In this document: positions 43,638-55,992 of the stretch, one piece after another | Position numbering within the stretch: position 1 is the stretch's first letter | How the letters are laid out: every line of letters starts with the position of its first letter | Assembly (NCBI GenBank): GCA_963682025.1 | Contig: OY821520.1 | Location: 90,489,170 to 90,553,169, forward strand | Source of the DNA: Cordilura impudica | Lineage: Eukaryota; Arthropoda; Insecta; Diptera; Scathophagidae | Length of the DNA stretch: 64,000 bases | Reading direction: 5' to 3' | Position numbers and translations under genes: made by a program | The notes under the pieces: model-generated | What the model was told of the DNA's origin: nothing | The model's input: the letters and a program-made list of their open reading frames with translations, nothing else | Database searches by the model: none

Positions 43638-46354
43638 TATGGGGGATTTCATGTCAAGTGCACCTACTTTTGAAACCGATGTCTTCCGATCGGGACGAAA
43701 TTTGCACCAAGGTTAGTCCTATTGGATAGTAGTTTAGACACAATTTTTCAATAAGATCGGTCCAGATCTCTCTGAGTTAGAGGGGATCAAAATTTGACAT
43801 TTTGGCCAAACAGGTGTTTCTTTTCATCCATGTAACTTACTACCTATTGTTCTTCAAAAATTTTCTCCTAAAGAGTTTAGATAGCTATTTATTCAATATT
43901 TCGGAAAAAAAATTTTTAGACTTTTTTTTTTGCAAAATTAAAGCATTTTTTGCCTTTTTTTCAAAAAGGGAATTTTTTTTTTTTTTTTTCATAAGAAAGC
44001 TTAGGATTTTTCCTTTAAGAGCTTTTTGGTCGCTTAGTGGGATGGGAGTGGGATATCTATCAAAATAAATGTTTTGTATCTCAAGACAACGGTTTTTAAA
44101 TTTTTCACAAATGCACTATTTTGAATTTTTTCCTATTTGTGTGTAAAAAATTACAAATAAAACTTATACTGAGAAACTAGACAAATCAACCTTTCCGAAG
44201 GTATGAAACATACCTTCATAACATAACAGAAGAGAATGGTTATCTGTAACCTGAAAGAGTTATTTGCAACATTTCAATCTGAACACGAGGATGTTAGAAT
44301 TGACTTCACGAAATTAACCCAAATTTACCATTAAAATGTTAAACTGATGTTGAAGGAAATCAACTTAAAGTATTTAACAGATGATTTGGCAGAATATTTA
44401 CACGATTACCACGATTGCCTTAAATTGACTATGTGTCCTAATGCAACAACTTCTTGCCACTTAGGTGAATGTACCAATTGCCCGAAAACCACATTCATCA
44501 AAGAAAATTTAATCAACTCTTTAGATCGAGAATATATAGAGGAGGTCAAATTTGATTCTTGCATTAGACTGACAGATGTACAATGAAAACAATAATTTTA
44601 AATGTGGATGATTTTATGGAAGAAATGTGTACAGGATTCCTAACTTGAGAAACCATGAGTTTTTAGTCAAAGAGCAATGGTCATTCTTCAAGGATTTGAA
44701 GATAAATTTGAAGTCTGGTGAATTCGTTATTTCATATGATTTCGCAGAAAACTATAAATATGTTCTTCAGGATGACATACAAGAATTCCACTTCAATAAC
44801 GGCCAAGCAACTATATTCACAGTAGTTATTTACTATATGAAAGATGAAAAACTGGAACACAAAAGTATGGCAATCATATCCGACGATTTAAAACATGATA
44901 CCGTTGCAGTTTATGAGTACCAGAAGTGAATACAAAAATTTCTAAAATCTAAATTTACAGTAAAGAAGCTATACTACGTTTCGGACGGAGCTCGTCAACA
45001 TTTAAAAAAAAAAAGTAGCTTGGCAAACCTTATGCCCATGAAAAAGATTTTGGAATGCCAGCTGAGTGGCATTTTCATCCTACTGCTCATGGTAATGGAG
45101 CATGTGATGGTATTGGAGCAAACCTTAAAAGAAATGCAGCGAAGTATAGCCTCCCGTGCTCTCATCAAGATCGCATCTTAGATGCGACTGCTTTATTCCA
45201 TTGGGCAAAGAGTTATTGTAAAGAAACTAAAATAGTTTTAAGTAGCAAAGAGGATCATCAGCAAACATTGAAAACACTGAAGGGCAGATCCGATGCTGCG
45301 GTAACAATCGATGGCACCGCTCAATACCATGCTTTTATACCGCTTGTCGATGGCAGATTCAAGTTGAAAAAGTTTTCAGCCTCTATTCAATGCGATTTCT
45401 TTCCAAAGACAACAAATAAACCAGCAGCGAAATCAATAGCTGAACCTGGTAACGCCAAGAAAGGATTGACAAAAAAACGCAGTAAATAAAGGCGACAAAA
45501 ATTTACAAGACTTAAATACTTCATCAGCTACAATAAATTAAGTATAAAAATAGTTATTATATAAATCGATCTAGTGCAATTTAAATTATATTTTAATAAA
45601 TTATTTATCTTCTTATTTTTAATATTATTATTATTATACATTAATTTAATTATTATTAAAAATAAATAAAAAATAATAATTTTTAACATTTCTATAGAAA
45701 AAAAGCGATTTTTTTCCAGAGGTTAACATATTCTGAGTATTACAGTATCGAGGGTATAAAATTTTAGTTGGGTATGTTATATACCTTCGGAAAGTTTAGT
45801 TTGTCTAGTTTCTCAGTATAAGTTTTATTTGTAAGATTTTAGACACAAATAGGAAAAAATTCAAAATAGTGCATTTGTGAAAAATTGAAAAACCGTTGTC
45901 TTGAGTTACAAAACATTTATTTTGTTAGATATGCCACTCCCATGCAACTAAGCGACCAAAAAGCTCTTAAAGGAAAAATCCTAAGCTTCCTTAAGAAAAA
46001 AAAAAATGCCCTTTTTGAAAAAAAGGCAAAAAATGCTTTAATTTAGCAAAAAAAAGTCTGCAAATTTTTTTTTTTTAAGTATTTTTTCCGAAATATTGAA
46101 GAAATAGCTATCTAAACTCTTTGGGAGAAAATTTTCTAAGGACAGTAGGTAATAAGTTACATGGATGAGAAAAAACACCTGTTTGGCCAAAATGTCAAAT
46201 TTTGATCCCCTCTAACTCAGAGAGATCTGGACCGATCTTGTTGAAAAATTGTGCCTAAACTACTATCCAATAGGACTAACATTGGTGCGAATTTCATCCC
46301 GATCGGAAGACATCGGTTTCAAAAGTTGGTGCACTTGACATGAAATCCCCCATA
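43638..46354 (+). mobile_element. 2.7-kb transposon with ~580-bp terminal inverted repeats
   Basis: The left end TATGGGGGATTTCATG is inverted at the right end (46354). Homology of the arms runs inward for about 580 bp to the GAAGGTATG/CATACCTTC region (about 44217 and 45765). TACA flanks both sides (43634-43637, 46355-46358), a 4-bp target duplication. The centre has one decayed transposase frame. A lone right arm of the same family lies at 1-393. Confidence 0.88.
44347..45489 (+). pseudogene. Transposase of the long-TIR element, three fragments, family unknown
   Basis: Three frames make one protein. 44347-44586: LKEINLKYLTDDLAEYLH, with a Cys cluster CHLGECTNCPKTTF. 44627-44929: WSFFKDLKINLKSGEFV, ISYDFAENYKYVLQDDIQ, TIFTVVIYYMKDEKL, ISDDLKHDTVAVY. 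After a stop and KKLYYVSDGARQH (about 44965) and a poly-A shift, 45055-45489: MPAEWHFHPTAHGNGACDGI, GANLKRNAAKYSLP, then VTIDGTAQYHAFIPLVDG. The YDF Asp, the SDGA Asp and the HGNGACDG acid are spaced like a D-D-D/E active site. Proteins with SHGK(G)xCDG and LKR are known to me as unannotated repeats in several animals; I cannot name the superfamily. The stops show it is dead. Confidence 0.65.
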
Positions 46355-46358
46355 TACA

Positions 46359-46837
46359 TTATTATTATTACGTGTAGATAACTATTTGTTACGTAAATCT
46401 GGTGAAATAGTCAAAATACCCTATTCCGCAAATAAAAATTTGACGACAAATATAATAAAATAAGAGAGACTCGTAATTGTTCTATATCTGGATGGTTTAA
46501 AGCATTTACAGAGGCTGAAAAGTCATCTCTAATTAGAGAAATAAAAACGCGTATAAAAATTCCAGCAACATAATTAACAGAAATCTGTAATGAATGCTTT
46601 AACAAACAATTTTATCTAAATATCGTCCGGAATATATTCTACTAAATTGGGTTTGACAGTTGTGTTGCGTGAAAAAACGTACATCAACAAAGTGAACAAG
46701 ATGAAGAGACTTACATATGCTTTAACTCATCAGAACCTAGACAGTGGCGTTTGAAAATTGAATGAATCGAAACATATTTAATATCTATGGTACCGGTGTA
46801 GAGTGTGTCGAAAGGCCGGTGGAGGGTTTAAAGAAGA
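46359..46837. other. Unassigned AT-rich sequence
   Basis: No feature supported; the small antisense open frame at 46411-46605 has no motif. Confidence 0.45.
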
Positions 46838-47214
46838 CTAGCAGATTCGAGCCCTCGAAATTCGAGCGCAAATTCTATGAAATTTTATTTTTTCATTAAA
46901 TAAAGACCATAAAGGTATGCTAATCAGTTATAGCCAATTCACAAGTCAACACAAAAAACAAACTAATTTTTATTACAAACACATTAACAAATGTAATAAA
47001 CACACACATATCATTGTATAACTTTATATATATGTTAGTAGCAACTTTAAATGCAATTTACTCAAAATAAAGGAAAAAATTTAAAAATCTGTAAATCTGC
47101 AAAACGGCCAAAAAGAAATACGTTTCCAATAGTAAACGCTTGATCGAAATCGGGATAAAACGGTAGAACAAAACATCAGTCACAAGAAATCGCCTAGCCT
47201 ATTAGTATTATAGA
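46838..47214 (-). mobile_element. Helitron-like family 2, complete 377-bp copy
   Basis: Read on the minus strand it starts TCTATAATACTAATAGGC at 47214 and ends TCTGCTAG at 46838, again between A and T. Its 5' end touches the start of mini-me copy H. Confidence 0.85.
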
Positions 47215-47215
47215 T

Positions 47216-47972
47216 AAGTAAAAAAATTGTCATCAGTCTAGACCGACTATACGATATCCTATACCATAGGATATAGAAAATTGGATATAGAAAATAAGCG
47301 TAAACCAAATTTGAGTGGCATTTCTATTATTTTTTTGTCTTCTGGTCTGAAAAAGTCCATATCGGAAGCTATATTTATTTGGGGACTAGGTCGAAAAATG
47401 GACCGATGCTGACCATACTTGGAAAAATCACATATTTTTTTTACAAAAATATATAAATACTTAATTCGAGAAAAATCTGTGCAATAATTTTGGTTTTTAA
47501 TATATTTAAGTGAAGATCAGGAAGCAGCTTTATATGGGGGCTATGACTATGAATTGTACTATAGGGTTTATTTTTGGACTACTTATTATTATGGGTAATA
47601 AACATACACAAACCCAATTTGACCGAGATCTATAAGATCATTTGGTTTTATGACAATAGAAGTCGATTTCATAGGGGTCATTTTCATGGGGACTAAGTCT
47701 GAAAATGCACCGTTTTTCACCAGTTTCGACAAATTTCATACCATGACCGATAGAAGCTTACATACCAAATTTCATCAAAATATATTTATATTTGCGATCT
47801 GTAGTTTGATTATAAAGTTTACATGGACACACTGACAGACGGACGGACAGCGCCAAATCGAAAGCTACTATCGGTTTAATAAAAGGTGGGTCTACGTAAA
47901 ATATTTTGGTAGTTACAAACTTCAGCACAAAGTCATTATACCGTGACCACATGGTGGTATAGGGTATAAAAA
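47216..47972 (-). repeat. Mini-me/DINE-1-like repeat, copy H
   Basis: Reverse orientation, moderately diverged, from AAGTAAAAAAATTGTCATC (palindrome partly lost) to GGTATAGGGTATAAAAATT. The microsatellite is reduced to GACAGACGGACGGACAG. Confidence 0.8.
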
Positions 47973-48802
47973 TTTATGTACTACTTTTAAACATGGAGTT
48001 GGAACAGTTCTGCTGTGTGGATGTATGAGTGCTGCCGGTGTTTTACGCTTATATAACATTTGCGGAATATTTCATCACATAGTACATATTGAGATTTTGA
48101 AAATGAATCTTCTGTCCAGCGTGCAAAAAATGGCATTCCAAAACCATTGCATTTTCACCTAAGTGAGCGATGTGCCAGATAAACATAAGTTATGGCTTCT
48201 TTATGTTTATCTGTACAATTTTGTACCCAACCAAAATTGATATTACAGAGAAGAAATATATATAATGAAAAGTTCCACAACTGCCTAAGAGTCTCCCTAG
48301 GAGTGTAAAATTTTTGACCGAACTCCATTAGGTTTTTGGTCCAAACATTTTTCAAAACAGACCTGCCCATAGCGCCCACTCTTTAAGGGATTTTCTATAC
48401 AACTGTTCATACTATTCCCATTCCTTAAGGGGGGTGCCATGTGGAAGAAATATTTTTTCTTGCATTTTTATTTTTTCAGATCAATTGATATCTGGCAGAT
48501 TATGAAAAATCTTCACAGCTTAAACTGTGAACTCCCAGAGTTTCTGTCAAATATAACATCCCCGTTTACCTTGATTTACTTCTGCCAAATTTATACACAA
48601 TAGTTGCGTATGTAACAAAACGATTTGCAATAAGATTGACAAAAATATATCTATATTGAAACCATAACATAATGTGGGATTTAATTTTGTTTTTTGATAC
48701 TAACCTGCTTCCTGATTTTCCTACAGTGATTTTTCCATATTTTTGTAATATTTTATTAAAAGTTACACTAAGCTAACACTAAAAGCTATATTAATACATG
48801 CT
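47973..48802. other. Unassigned sequence
   Basis: Mixed composition, no repeat match or coding motif I can support. The antisense frame at 48155-48379 is not recognisable. Confidence 0.45.
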
Positions 48803-49585
48803 AAAACAAGTGAGAAAATTATACTCGGTCTAGACCGATTATACGATACCCTATACCATGCGTTTAGAGACCCTATCTCTTAGGCCCAACTAACTGGATA
48901 TAGAAAATAAACATAAACCAAATTTGAGTGGGATTTTTATTAATTTTTTTGGCTGCAGATATGAAAAATTTCATATCGGATGCTATATCTATATGGGGAC
49001 TAGGCCCAAAAATGGAACGATCCTGACTATGTTTGGTAAACTCTCTCGTATTTTGCAAAAATATATACAAACAAAATTTGAGAAGGTTCAGTGCAATATT
49101 TTTGTTTTCTGATAGATTTAAGAGAAAATCGGGAAGCAGCTCTATATGGGACTAAGAGTTGTCCCAGGGATCATTTTTAGACTACTCATTAATGGATGTA
49201 ATAAACGCATACAAATCCAATTTGAGTAAAATCTATATGACAATTTGGATCTTATGGCAATTTATATCGATTTCATAGGGGTCATTTGTATGGGGGCTAG
49301 GTCTGAACATGGACCGATTCTCACCAATTTCAACAGCATTCATCCTGTAGCCAATGAAAGCTTACATACCAAATTTCATCAAAATATATTCAGATATGCG
49401 ACCTGCAGTTTGATTACAAAGTTTACATGGACACACAGACGGACGGACACACGGACGGACATCGTTAAATCGAATCAGTTAGTGATTCTGATTCCATCGG
49501 TATAATTAAAGATAGGTCTAGGTCAAATATTTTTGGTAGTTACAAACAGCAGCACAAACCACATAGTGGTATAGGGTATAAAAAT
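48803..49585 (-). repeat. Mini-me/DINE-1-like repeat, copy P
   Basis: Full-length, reverse. Palindrome with one change (TCGGTCTAGACCGATTATACG). The microsatellite is interrupted (ACGGACGGACACACGGACGG). Confidence 0.85.
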
Positions 49586-50968
49586 TAAGAGATGAGATTT
49601 TGTAGTTTTCGAAAAGAGCATAAAGGATGATTAATTTCAAAAATAGGATTTCATAAATAACTGAGATGTTTCTCAAAGTATATTAAAATATAGTAAAAAT
49701 TTTGATACTGTGACTTATGATTGCTAAAAACTCTTATTTAGCATTTTTTTAATGAGGCAAAAAAATATTTCGCATGCTGGTCTTTTCAATACCCAAAACT
49801 TTAGTTGTTGTTGTCAAATGAAATCTTGGTGAAATGCTTTATGAACGGTTATTACTTTTTGATACTATTTCTCTGATTACAGCTATCAAATCATTATTCA
49901 CTACTGTATTCCACACAGGAACACACACACTACAAATCATAATATTTTTTTTCTTTTTTTGAAAAATGACACTTTAACAAAAAAAAATCTTTGTTTATAG
50001 AGATCATTTTGATATTTTTCCTTATCTGTTTTGGATTATAATACATTCTATATATAAATCTTATTATGTTAATGTCATCCATCTACATAAACTCTTTTAT
50101 TCAAAGAGGGTTGTATGGTGGTGTTATGATTTTAAAGGTTGCAGATTAAAGTCTTTTAAGATTTTGTTTCTCATGTCATCTGAAATATGATATTATTGAA
50201 CACACTTTTACGCATTTTTAAATAGTGGTTATATTCATTTAATACTTACAAAATGCAAGTACTGAAATGGAATCACTCCTCACTACTGTTTTCTTTTTTT
50301 TTTTTTTTTTTGTTACTGGTGTTCTGTATAATTTTATGACCTTTCATCGTGTTATTTTGCAATTTTTAAGCGTAATATAACGAAAAGAAGAAAAACAACT
50401 GGATATAATAATAAAATGTCAAACATCGTTTGTAAAATGTCCCTAAGGAAATCATAATTGTATTATAACACCATCTACAAAAAAAAAAAAAAAAAATCAC
50501 TCACTCACTCACTCTGACGCATACTATACACGCGCAAAATCGCTTGCACAAAAATGTGTGTTGGTGAGTTAATATTAGTGTGTTTGTATTTCAAGTCCCT
50601 TAGGATGTCGTTGCTGTTCGTTGCTTTCAATTTTTGTTGTTGTTGTTCACCAACAGTGCCATAAAGTTGTCAAATTAACAATCTATTTTTGTTTTTTTTG
50701 TTTTACTTATTTATTTTTCTTTTTTGTCAGTTGCGTTGTTAGTTGTTATTTTTGTTTGTTTCTCTAATGCATTTTGGTTATTAAATTTTAATGTTACAAC
50801 TATTGAAATATAATTACTATAATAGATCGTATATTCTGCATATTTATATAATATATTATGATTTAAATATATACATTTACAGTGAAATTTACAATTGTAA
50901 AACTTTTCTTTCAGTTTAAGTGGATTTAATTATACATGATTTTATTTAGTTAGATATTTAATAACTTT
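49586..50968. other. AT-rich with simple repeats
   Basis: Contains T-runs (about 50290-50310), an A-run with (TCAC)n at about 50478-50512, and (TGTTGT)n near 50636. No gene supported. Confidence 0.5.
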
Positions 50969-51133
50969 TGATGTGTAAACATCTACACGCGCAGGGGGCT
51001 AAATTTCGAATTCACAATACAATCACAAATCGGTGTGACATGATTGTTTGGTGAAAAAATTATGATATGTAATAACCTTTATGTCGCTGTTTTCTGCATT
51101 TTATTTATTACCAGATGTTTACACATCTCCCTT
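50969..51133. repeat. 165-bp element bounded by GATGTGTAAACATCT inverted repeats
   Basis: GATGTGTAAACATCT near 50969 and AGATGTTTACACATCT near 51118-51133 are inverted copies. The left 90 bp (AACATCTACACGCGCAGG, TTCACAATACAATCACAAA) also match, inverted, the sequence at 58560-58640. A small non-coding mobile element is likely. Confidence 0.5.
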
Positions 51134-51429
51134 ATAATCGGACTCACATGATTTGTTTAAAATATTTTAGGTGTGATTTTATTTGGAAACTATAAATATT
51201 TGTAAATTTAAATGGCTAATTTAAAACAAAATGTTATTTCTCTTCTAATAAAAAGTGCTTTATTTATTCTACAACTTAAGCATAATAAAAATTTTTCAGT
51301 CTTAGAATTATTTAAGGAAATTGTTAAATTTAAGAATCTAAATATCAGCTAACTGCCTTAGAGGTAAAGCAGATACAACTGTTTTCAAAAGATATCGTAA
51401 ATTTTTTTTAATAAACGAAAGCTATTTAT

Positions 51430-51745
51430 TCATTCTCCAAATCAATTTTAACGTCATCAAAAGCAGGCCCCACTCTGATATAAGAGGGCGGTCTCAGAAT
51501 AACCCGACCTCACAAGAAACCTAAAATTTGCTCGACACACTTCTCCCAGCATTATTCAAGACTATCGATACCCTGTTTATAGAGAAAACTGTGTAATTCC
51601 TTAAAATAGCCATTAACCGCAGACTCCATCTCTTCATTGTTGGCAAGTGTTTTAGCACCGAGTAATTTTTTGAAAGTCTGGAAATAGAAGATAATCCGAG
51701 GGAGCTAAATGTGAATTCAGTAAAGCATTCGAAAAGTAAACCACG
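51430..51745 (-). pseudogene. Mariner-like transposase C-terminal relic
   Basis: Minus-strand reading, joining two frames, gives NSHLAPSDYLLFPDF (third catalytic Asp), KKLLGAKTLANNEEMESAVN, GYFKELHSFLYKQGIDSL and CWEKCVEQILGF. This matches the mariner C-terminus (SPDLAPSDYHLFPDLK, then AVNGYFK). The sequence past the stop (GGTCGGGTTATTCTGAGACC) looks like the mariner terminal repeat. About 230 codons of the N-terminus are missing. Confidence 0.8.
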
Positions 51746-52024
51746 ATATTTTACTTTACAAATTATCAATTATAGGATTTAGTTTTACAACTCTAAAGTG
51801 GCTGAGTTTCTGTCTATCGAATAGAGCAAAAAAAGAAAAGTTCAAAGTGTTACATCAAAATTCATGGAGTTCTCTTCAGGCATTATATAGGGAAGTCATA
51901 TGGGTCGCATACTGTTCACTTTATTGATATATATCTTCCGGTCCATTATTTTGAATTCTAAATTTCTAGTGTATAATGTCATTGAATGTTTAATGTTTGA
52001 TTTAAAAATTTTGAAATCTATTAA

Positions 52025-54931
52025 CCCCATGGTGACACCGGTGTCACAAGAATAATTTTTGTTTTTTTTTTTTTAACTATCCATCCAATTTTGATAAGTT
52101 TTGGGTTTTTGGAAAGAGAGCTAATGGTTCTTTAATTTCTTCTAAAAAAATTTACAAATATTTTTTTGATAACGGTACTGGAGCGGATCAAAATGACATA
52201 ATTGTACTTTTTTTTTTGTAAATTTTCAATCGCTGTGAATATCTACAAATTTATTTCGTGTGATAAACTCTTTTGATATGTTGTAGCGAAATCTTTATTA
52301 TAAAACATAATTTCTCAGATTTTTAAAATTTTGCTTAGTTTCGCCACAAATTTAAATTTTATATTGTGACACCGGTGTCACTATGGTATTCAAAGGTAAT
52401 TTTTTACGAACTTTTAGCAAAACTAAAAATTTCACAGGTTGGCCATGAAAATTCAAAATATCGATTTGTTTTGCATAAACGAAAAAATTCAAAAATTCAA
52501 AACCAATTTGTAGTAGTAGGCGTATTTTTTGGTCTTTGCAACGATTTTTTAATTTCAACACAGTTCAGTGTAGTGGTCTGAATGAAGCGTTTCATGTGTA
52601 TAGTGACACGTAAACATAATAAGTAGCGAAGCAGTAAATTAAAATGAACCGCCAGCGTACCTTCTTGATTAATGAGCGCGAAATTGCCCAAATATTGATG
52701 GCATCAGACAGTGAAGACGATGAGGATAACATGTATTTGGATGATGAAGACGTCGCATTTTTAGAGCAGGGCGAAGTTTTGAATTCCGAAATGGAAAATA
52801 TCATTGAAGATGTTGTCGGTTAGCGACTTACTGCACTATCACCTGATAAATTAACACCAACCCCGAAAAAGGAGAAAAATTTACCCCTAAAATGGAAAAA
52901 TAGGCCTGAGTATACCACAACGGAATATATTGAAAGTGAAACTGATTATGTTTACGGAAAAGTTTTGAAGCTTACTTTAGACTCTGGCGATGACTTTCCA
53001 AGTGTTTACGAAGTATTTGATTCCGTTGCAGATTTGAAAAAATACTTCATTTTATAACTGTGGAAACTGATCGATATGCCATCCAAAATGGGAGGCAATT
53101 CGTAACAACGAAAAAAGAAATTGAAGCATTTATTGGCATAACGATGGCTATGAGTATTCACAAATTACCATCTTATAAGCAATACTGGTCCACGAATCCA
53201 CTTTTATCAGTGCCTTTTGTTGCAAATGTAATGACTCGGAAGCGATATGAAGATATAAAAAAAATTCACATTTTGCCAATAACGAAAATCAGCCAGATCG
53301 TACAGATAGTAATTATGACCGAGCATTTAAAGTGCGACCAATAATAAACCATTTCAATGTGGCATTTGGTAGTTCATTGACTGCCACTAAATCGCAATCA
53401 ATTGATGAACACATGATTAAATTCAAAGGAAGGAATATTTTGAAGCAATACATGAAAGCTAAGCCAATTAAGTGGGGCTTTAAAATGTGGTGCCGATGTG
53501 ACTCCCAAACTAGCTACCTCTTTGAGCGTAATATTTACACCGGGAGAAAAGAGAATGCGGAAATTGGGCTTGGCGAATCAGTTGTGCTCGAATTGGCAGA
53601 GAACGTTTGCAATCTTGGTGTTGAACTATACTTCGACAACTTTTTTAATAGCATAAATTTGCTAATTAAACTTAAAGATATGAACATTCGCGGTTGTGGA
53701 ACGATCCGAAGTAACAGAAAAAACTTTCCTAAATTTTTAAGCGACAAAACTATGAAACGCGGAGATATTCAAAGCTTCTGCTCCGCTGGCATCGAAGTGG
53801 TAAAATGGATGGACAACAGAGCTGTATTCCTGGCATCCAACTTCATCGATCCTTTCGAAAAAACATTAGTAAAACGGCGTGTTCAGGGCTCGTCTGAAAA
53901 AATCAATATACATTGTCCACTTACGGTTTCAAGCTATAATAAAGGAATGGGTGGCGTGGACTTAATGGACCAAAGGAAGGTAATATATAACATTCAATAT
54001 TTTGAAATTCATACTATTATTTGTTTGCTTATTATTTACAGGTCTATTACGAATACGATCGTAAATCAATTAGGTTTTTCTTGCGTATATTTTTTGACCT
54101 CCTTGACTTGGCTATATCAAATGCGTTTATTATATATAACAAGATAGCAATTCAACATGGTCGTGCTTCTACAATACTATTTGACTTTCGATTGCAGCTG
54201 TGTACACACTTGGTCAACGAGTACACCAGTCGTCAAAGGCCTTCATATGACTGCCAAAAACAAGGAGGACGCCAAAGTAAAGTTCTTGTAAAAGCCACTG
54301 CTCCAGAACACCAAATGATTCGTGAAGAAAAACGACAGCGTTGTCACAATTGCGCCCAAAAGAAAAAGGAATCGAAAACCAACATCAGATGCGCAACTTG
54401 CGACTTATATTTTTGCTTTGTAAAAGAAAGAGATTGTTTTGGTAAATACCACAGCAAATAAGTAATTATGTTCTCTTTTTGAATTTAATAGGCATATTTT
54501 TTGTCTAAATAAATAATATACATTATTTTAAATACATTTTTTTTTTACAATAAGAACACAATTTTTCGAATAAACATACATATATACTAACATACATACT
54601 TGTCCAAGCAAATGAATTGAAAAATAATTTATATGTAAAAATGTATATTAAAACACACGAATTTCCAATGTAATAAACAAGTATTTTCAAAAACCATCGG
54701 TTTTATATAAAAATAACTTTAATTTTATTAAAAAAAAAAAATAATATCAGTTACCCAAAAAGTTACCTTTGAGTACCATGGTGACACCCGTGTCACACTA
54801 AAATTTTAGCACTTGGAGGCCAAAAACCAAAATTTTCATGAAAAACTTTAACAAGAAATAGGGGTCAGAAATCACGAAACTGTGCTTGGTTTTCCGATAA
54901 CTCTTTTAGTTTTCCTATGGTGCCGAAAGGG
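52025..54931 (+). mobile_element. piggyBac-superfamily transposon 2 (~2.9 kb)
   Basis: Lies between TTAA at 52021-52024 and 54932-54935 with CCC/GGG tips. A perfect 16-bp palindrome GTGACACCGGTGTCAC occurs at 52032 and 52366, and with one change at 54781. Around the inner copies an inverted repeat of about 37 bp is present (ACTATGGTATTCAAAGG on the left, CCTTTGAGTACCATGG on the right). Outer TIR identity is poor, so the right boundary is less sure than the left. Confidence 0.8.
52644..54461 (+). pseudogene. piggyBac transposase 2 (two exons, several lesions)
   Basis: ATG 52644 (MNRQRTFLINEREIAQIL), acidic region, TAG at 52821 and TAA at 53055. Shifts follow into ETDRYAIQNGRQFVTT, RKRYEDIKKIHIL and, after another near 53280, KVRPIINHFN. 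Then IDEHMIKFKGRNILKQYM, RCDSQTSY (Asp), ELYFDNFF (Asp), MNIRGCGTIRSNRK and MGGVDLMDQRK (Asp). A 62-bp intron (53980-54041) leads to VYYEYDRKSIRFFLRIFF and a Cys/His-rich tail (RCHNCAQKKKE, RCATCDLYFCF). All three catalytic Asp remain. Excision at TTAA is the family's activity; this copy cannot make full-length protein. Confidence 0.88.
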
Positions 54932-55084
54932 TTAACGAGCCTAATGACCAACTTTCACTACAATCGAATATTGAAAAACTTTCTCAATATGTAGAATAAA
55001 TTTAATGGACCTAAATATTAAAAAATTGTAGATTCCAGCTATTATATTAATGTCACTGGTTAAAGTTCACAATATTATTTATTT

Positions 55085-55241
55085 TGGAATTTTGTGGAAG
55101 ACCACAGGTTTGATTTTCGCGATCACATTGCGTTAACTGTCAACAAAGCTAATGGTGTTCTTGGTGTTATGAAACGCTGGTCCAAAGAATTTTATTATCC
55201 ATATATAACAAAACAATAATGTACCTCGTTAGTTCGCCCTA
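55085..55241 (+). pseudogene. LINE reverse transcriptase C-terminal scrap
   Basis: Reads FRDHIALTVNKANGVLGVMK, RWSKEFYYPYITK and, one stop later, SLVRP. This is the thumb-side segment of non-LTR RTs (DHI...KA...LG.MKR...F..P...K.LY.SLVRPILEY). Mini-me copy Q begins exactly where the sequence should continue. Confidence 0.65.
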
Positions 55242-55992
55242 ATTATACCCTACACCACTATGTGGTTTGGGTATAATGACTTTGTGCTGCTGTTTGCAAC
55301 TACCAAAAATATTTGACCTAGACCGATCTTTTATTATACCGATCCACTCAGAATCACTTTCTGAGTCGATTTAGCAATGTATGTCCGTCCGTCCGTCCAT
55401 TTGCAGGTCGCAAATATAAATATATTTTGATGAAGTTTAGTATATAAGCTTTTATCGGCCATAGGATGAAATTCGGTCCATGTTCAGACCTAGCCCCCAT
55501 TTAAATGACCCCTATGAAACCGACATGAAGTGCCGTAAGATCCAAATTATAATATAGAACTCAGTCGAATTGGGTTTGCATGTGTTTATTATATCCATTA
55601 ATCAGTAGTCCAAAAATAATCCCTATAGGACAATTCTTAGTCATAGGTCCCATATAAGCCGCTTCCCGATCTTCACTTAAAGCTATCAAAAAACAAAAAT
55701 ATTGAACAGATTTTTCTCAAATTTGGTTTGTATATATTTTTGCAAAATACAAGAGACTTTACCAAACATGGTCAGGATCGGTCCATTTTTGGGCCTAGTC
55801 CCCATATAGATATATCATCCGATATGAACTTTTTCATATCTGCAGCCAAAAAAATTAATAAAAATGCCAATCAAATTTGGTTTATGCTTATTTTCTATAT
55901 AGAATTAATTGGACCGAAATAAAGGGTCTCTAAACCATGGTATGGGTATCATATGGTCCATCTAGACCGACTTTATTTTTCTTACTTGTTTT
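55242..55992 (+). repeat. Mini-me/DINE-1-like repeat, copy Q
   Basis: Nearly complete: TATACCCTACACCACTATG start and GACCGACTTTATTTTTCTTACTTGTTT end. A short deletion follows the GTCC tract. It interrupts or terminates the LINE scrap at 55085. Confidence 0.85.

Noticed and set aside
46840..46870. GATTCGAGCCC as a tRNA T-arm box
   Set aside because: It is the 3' end of an antisense Helitron copy; no A box or cloverleaf nearby. No tRNA gene was seen in the window.
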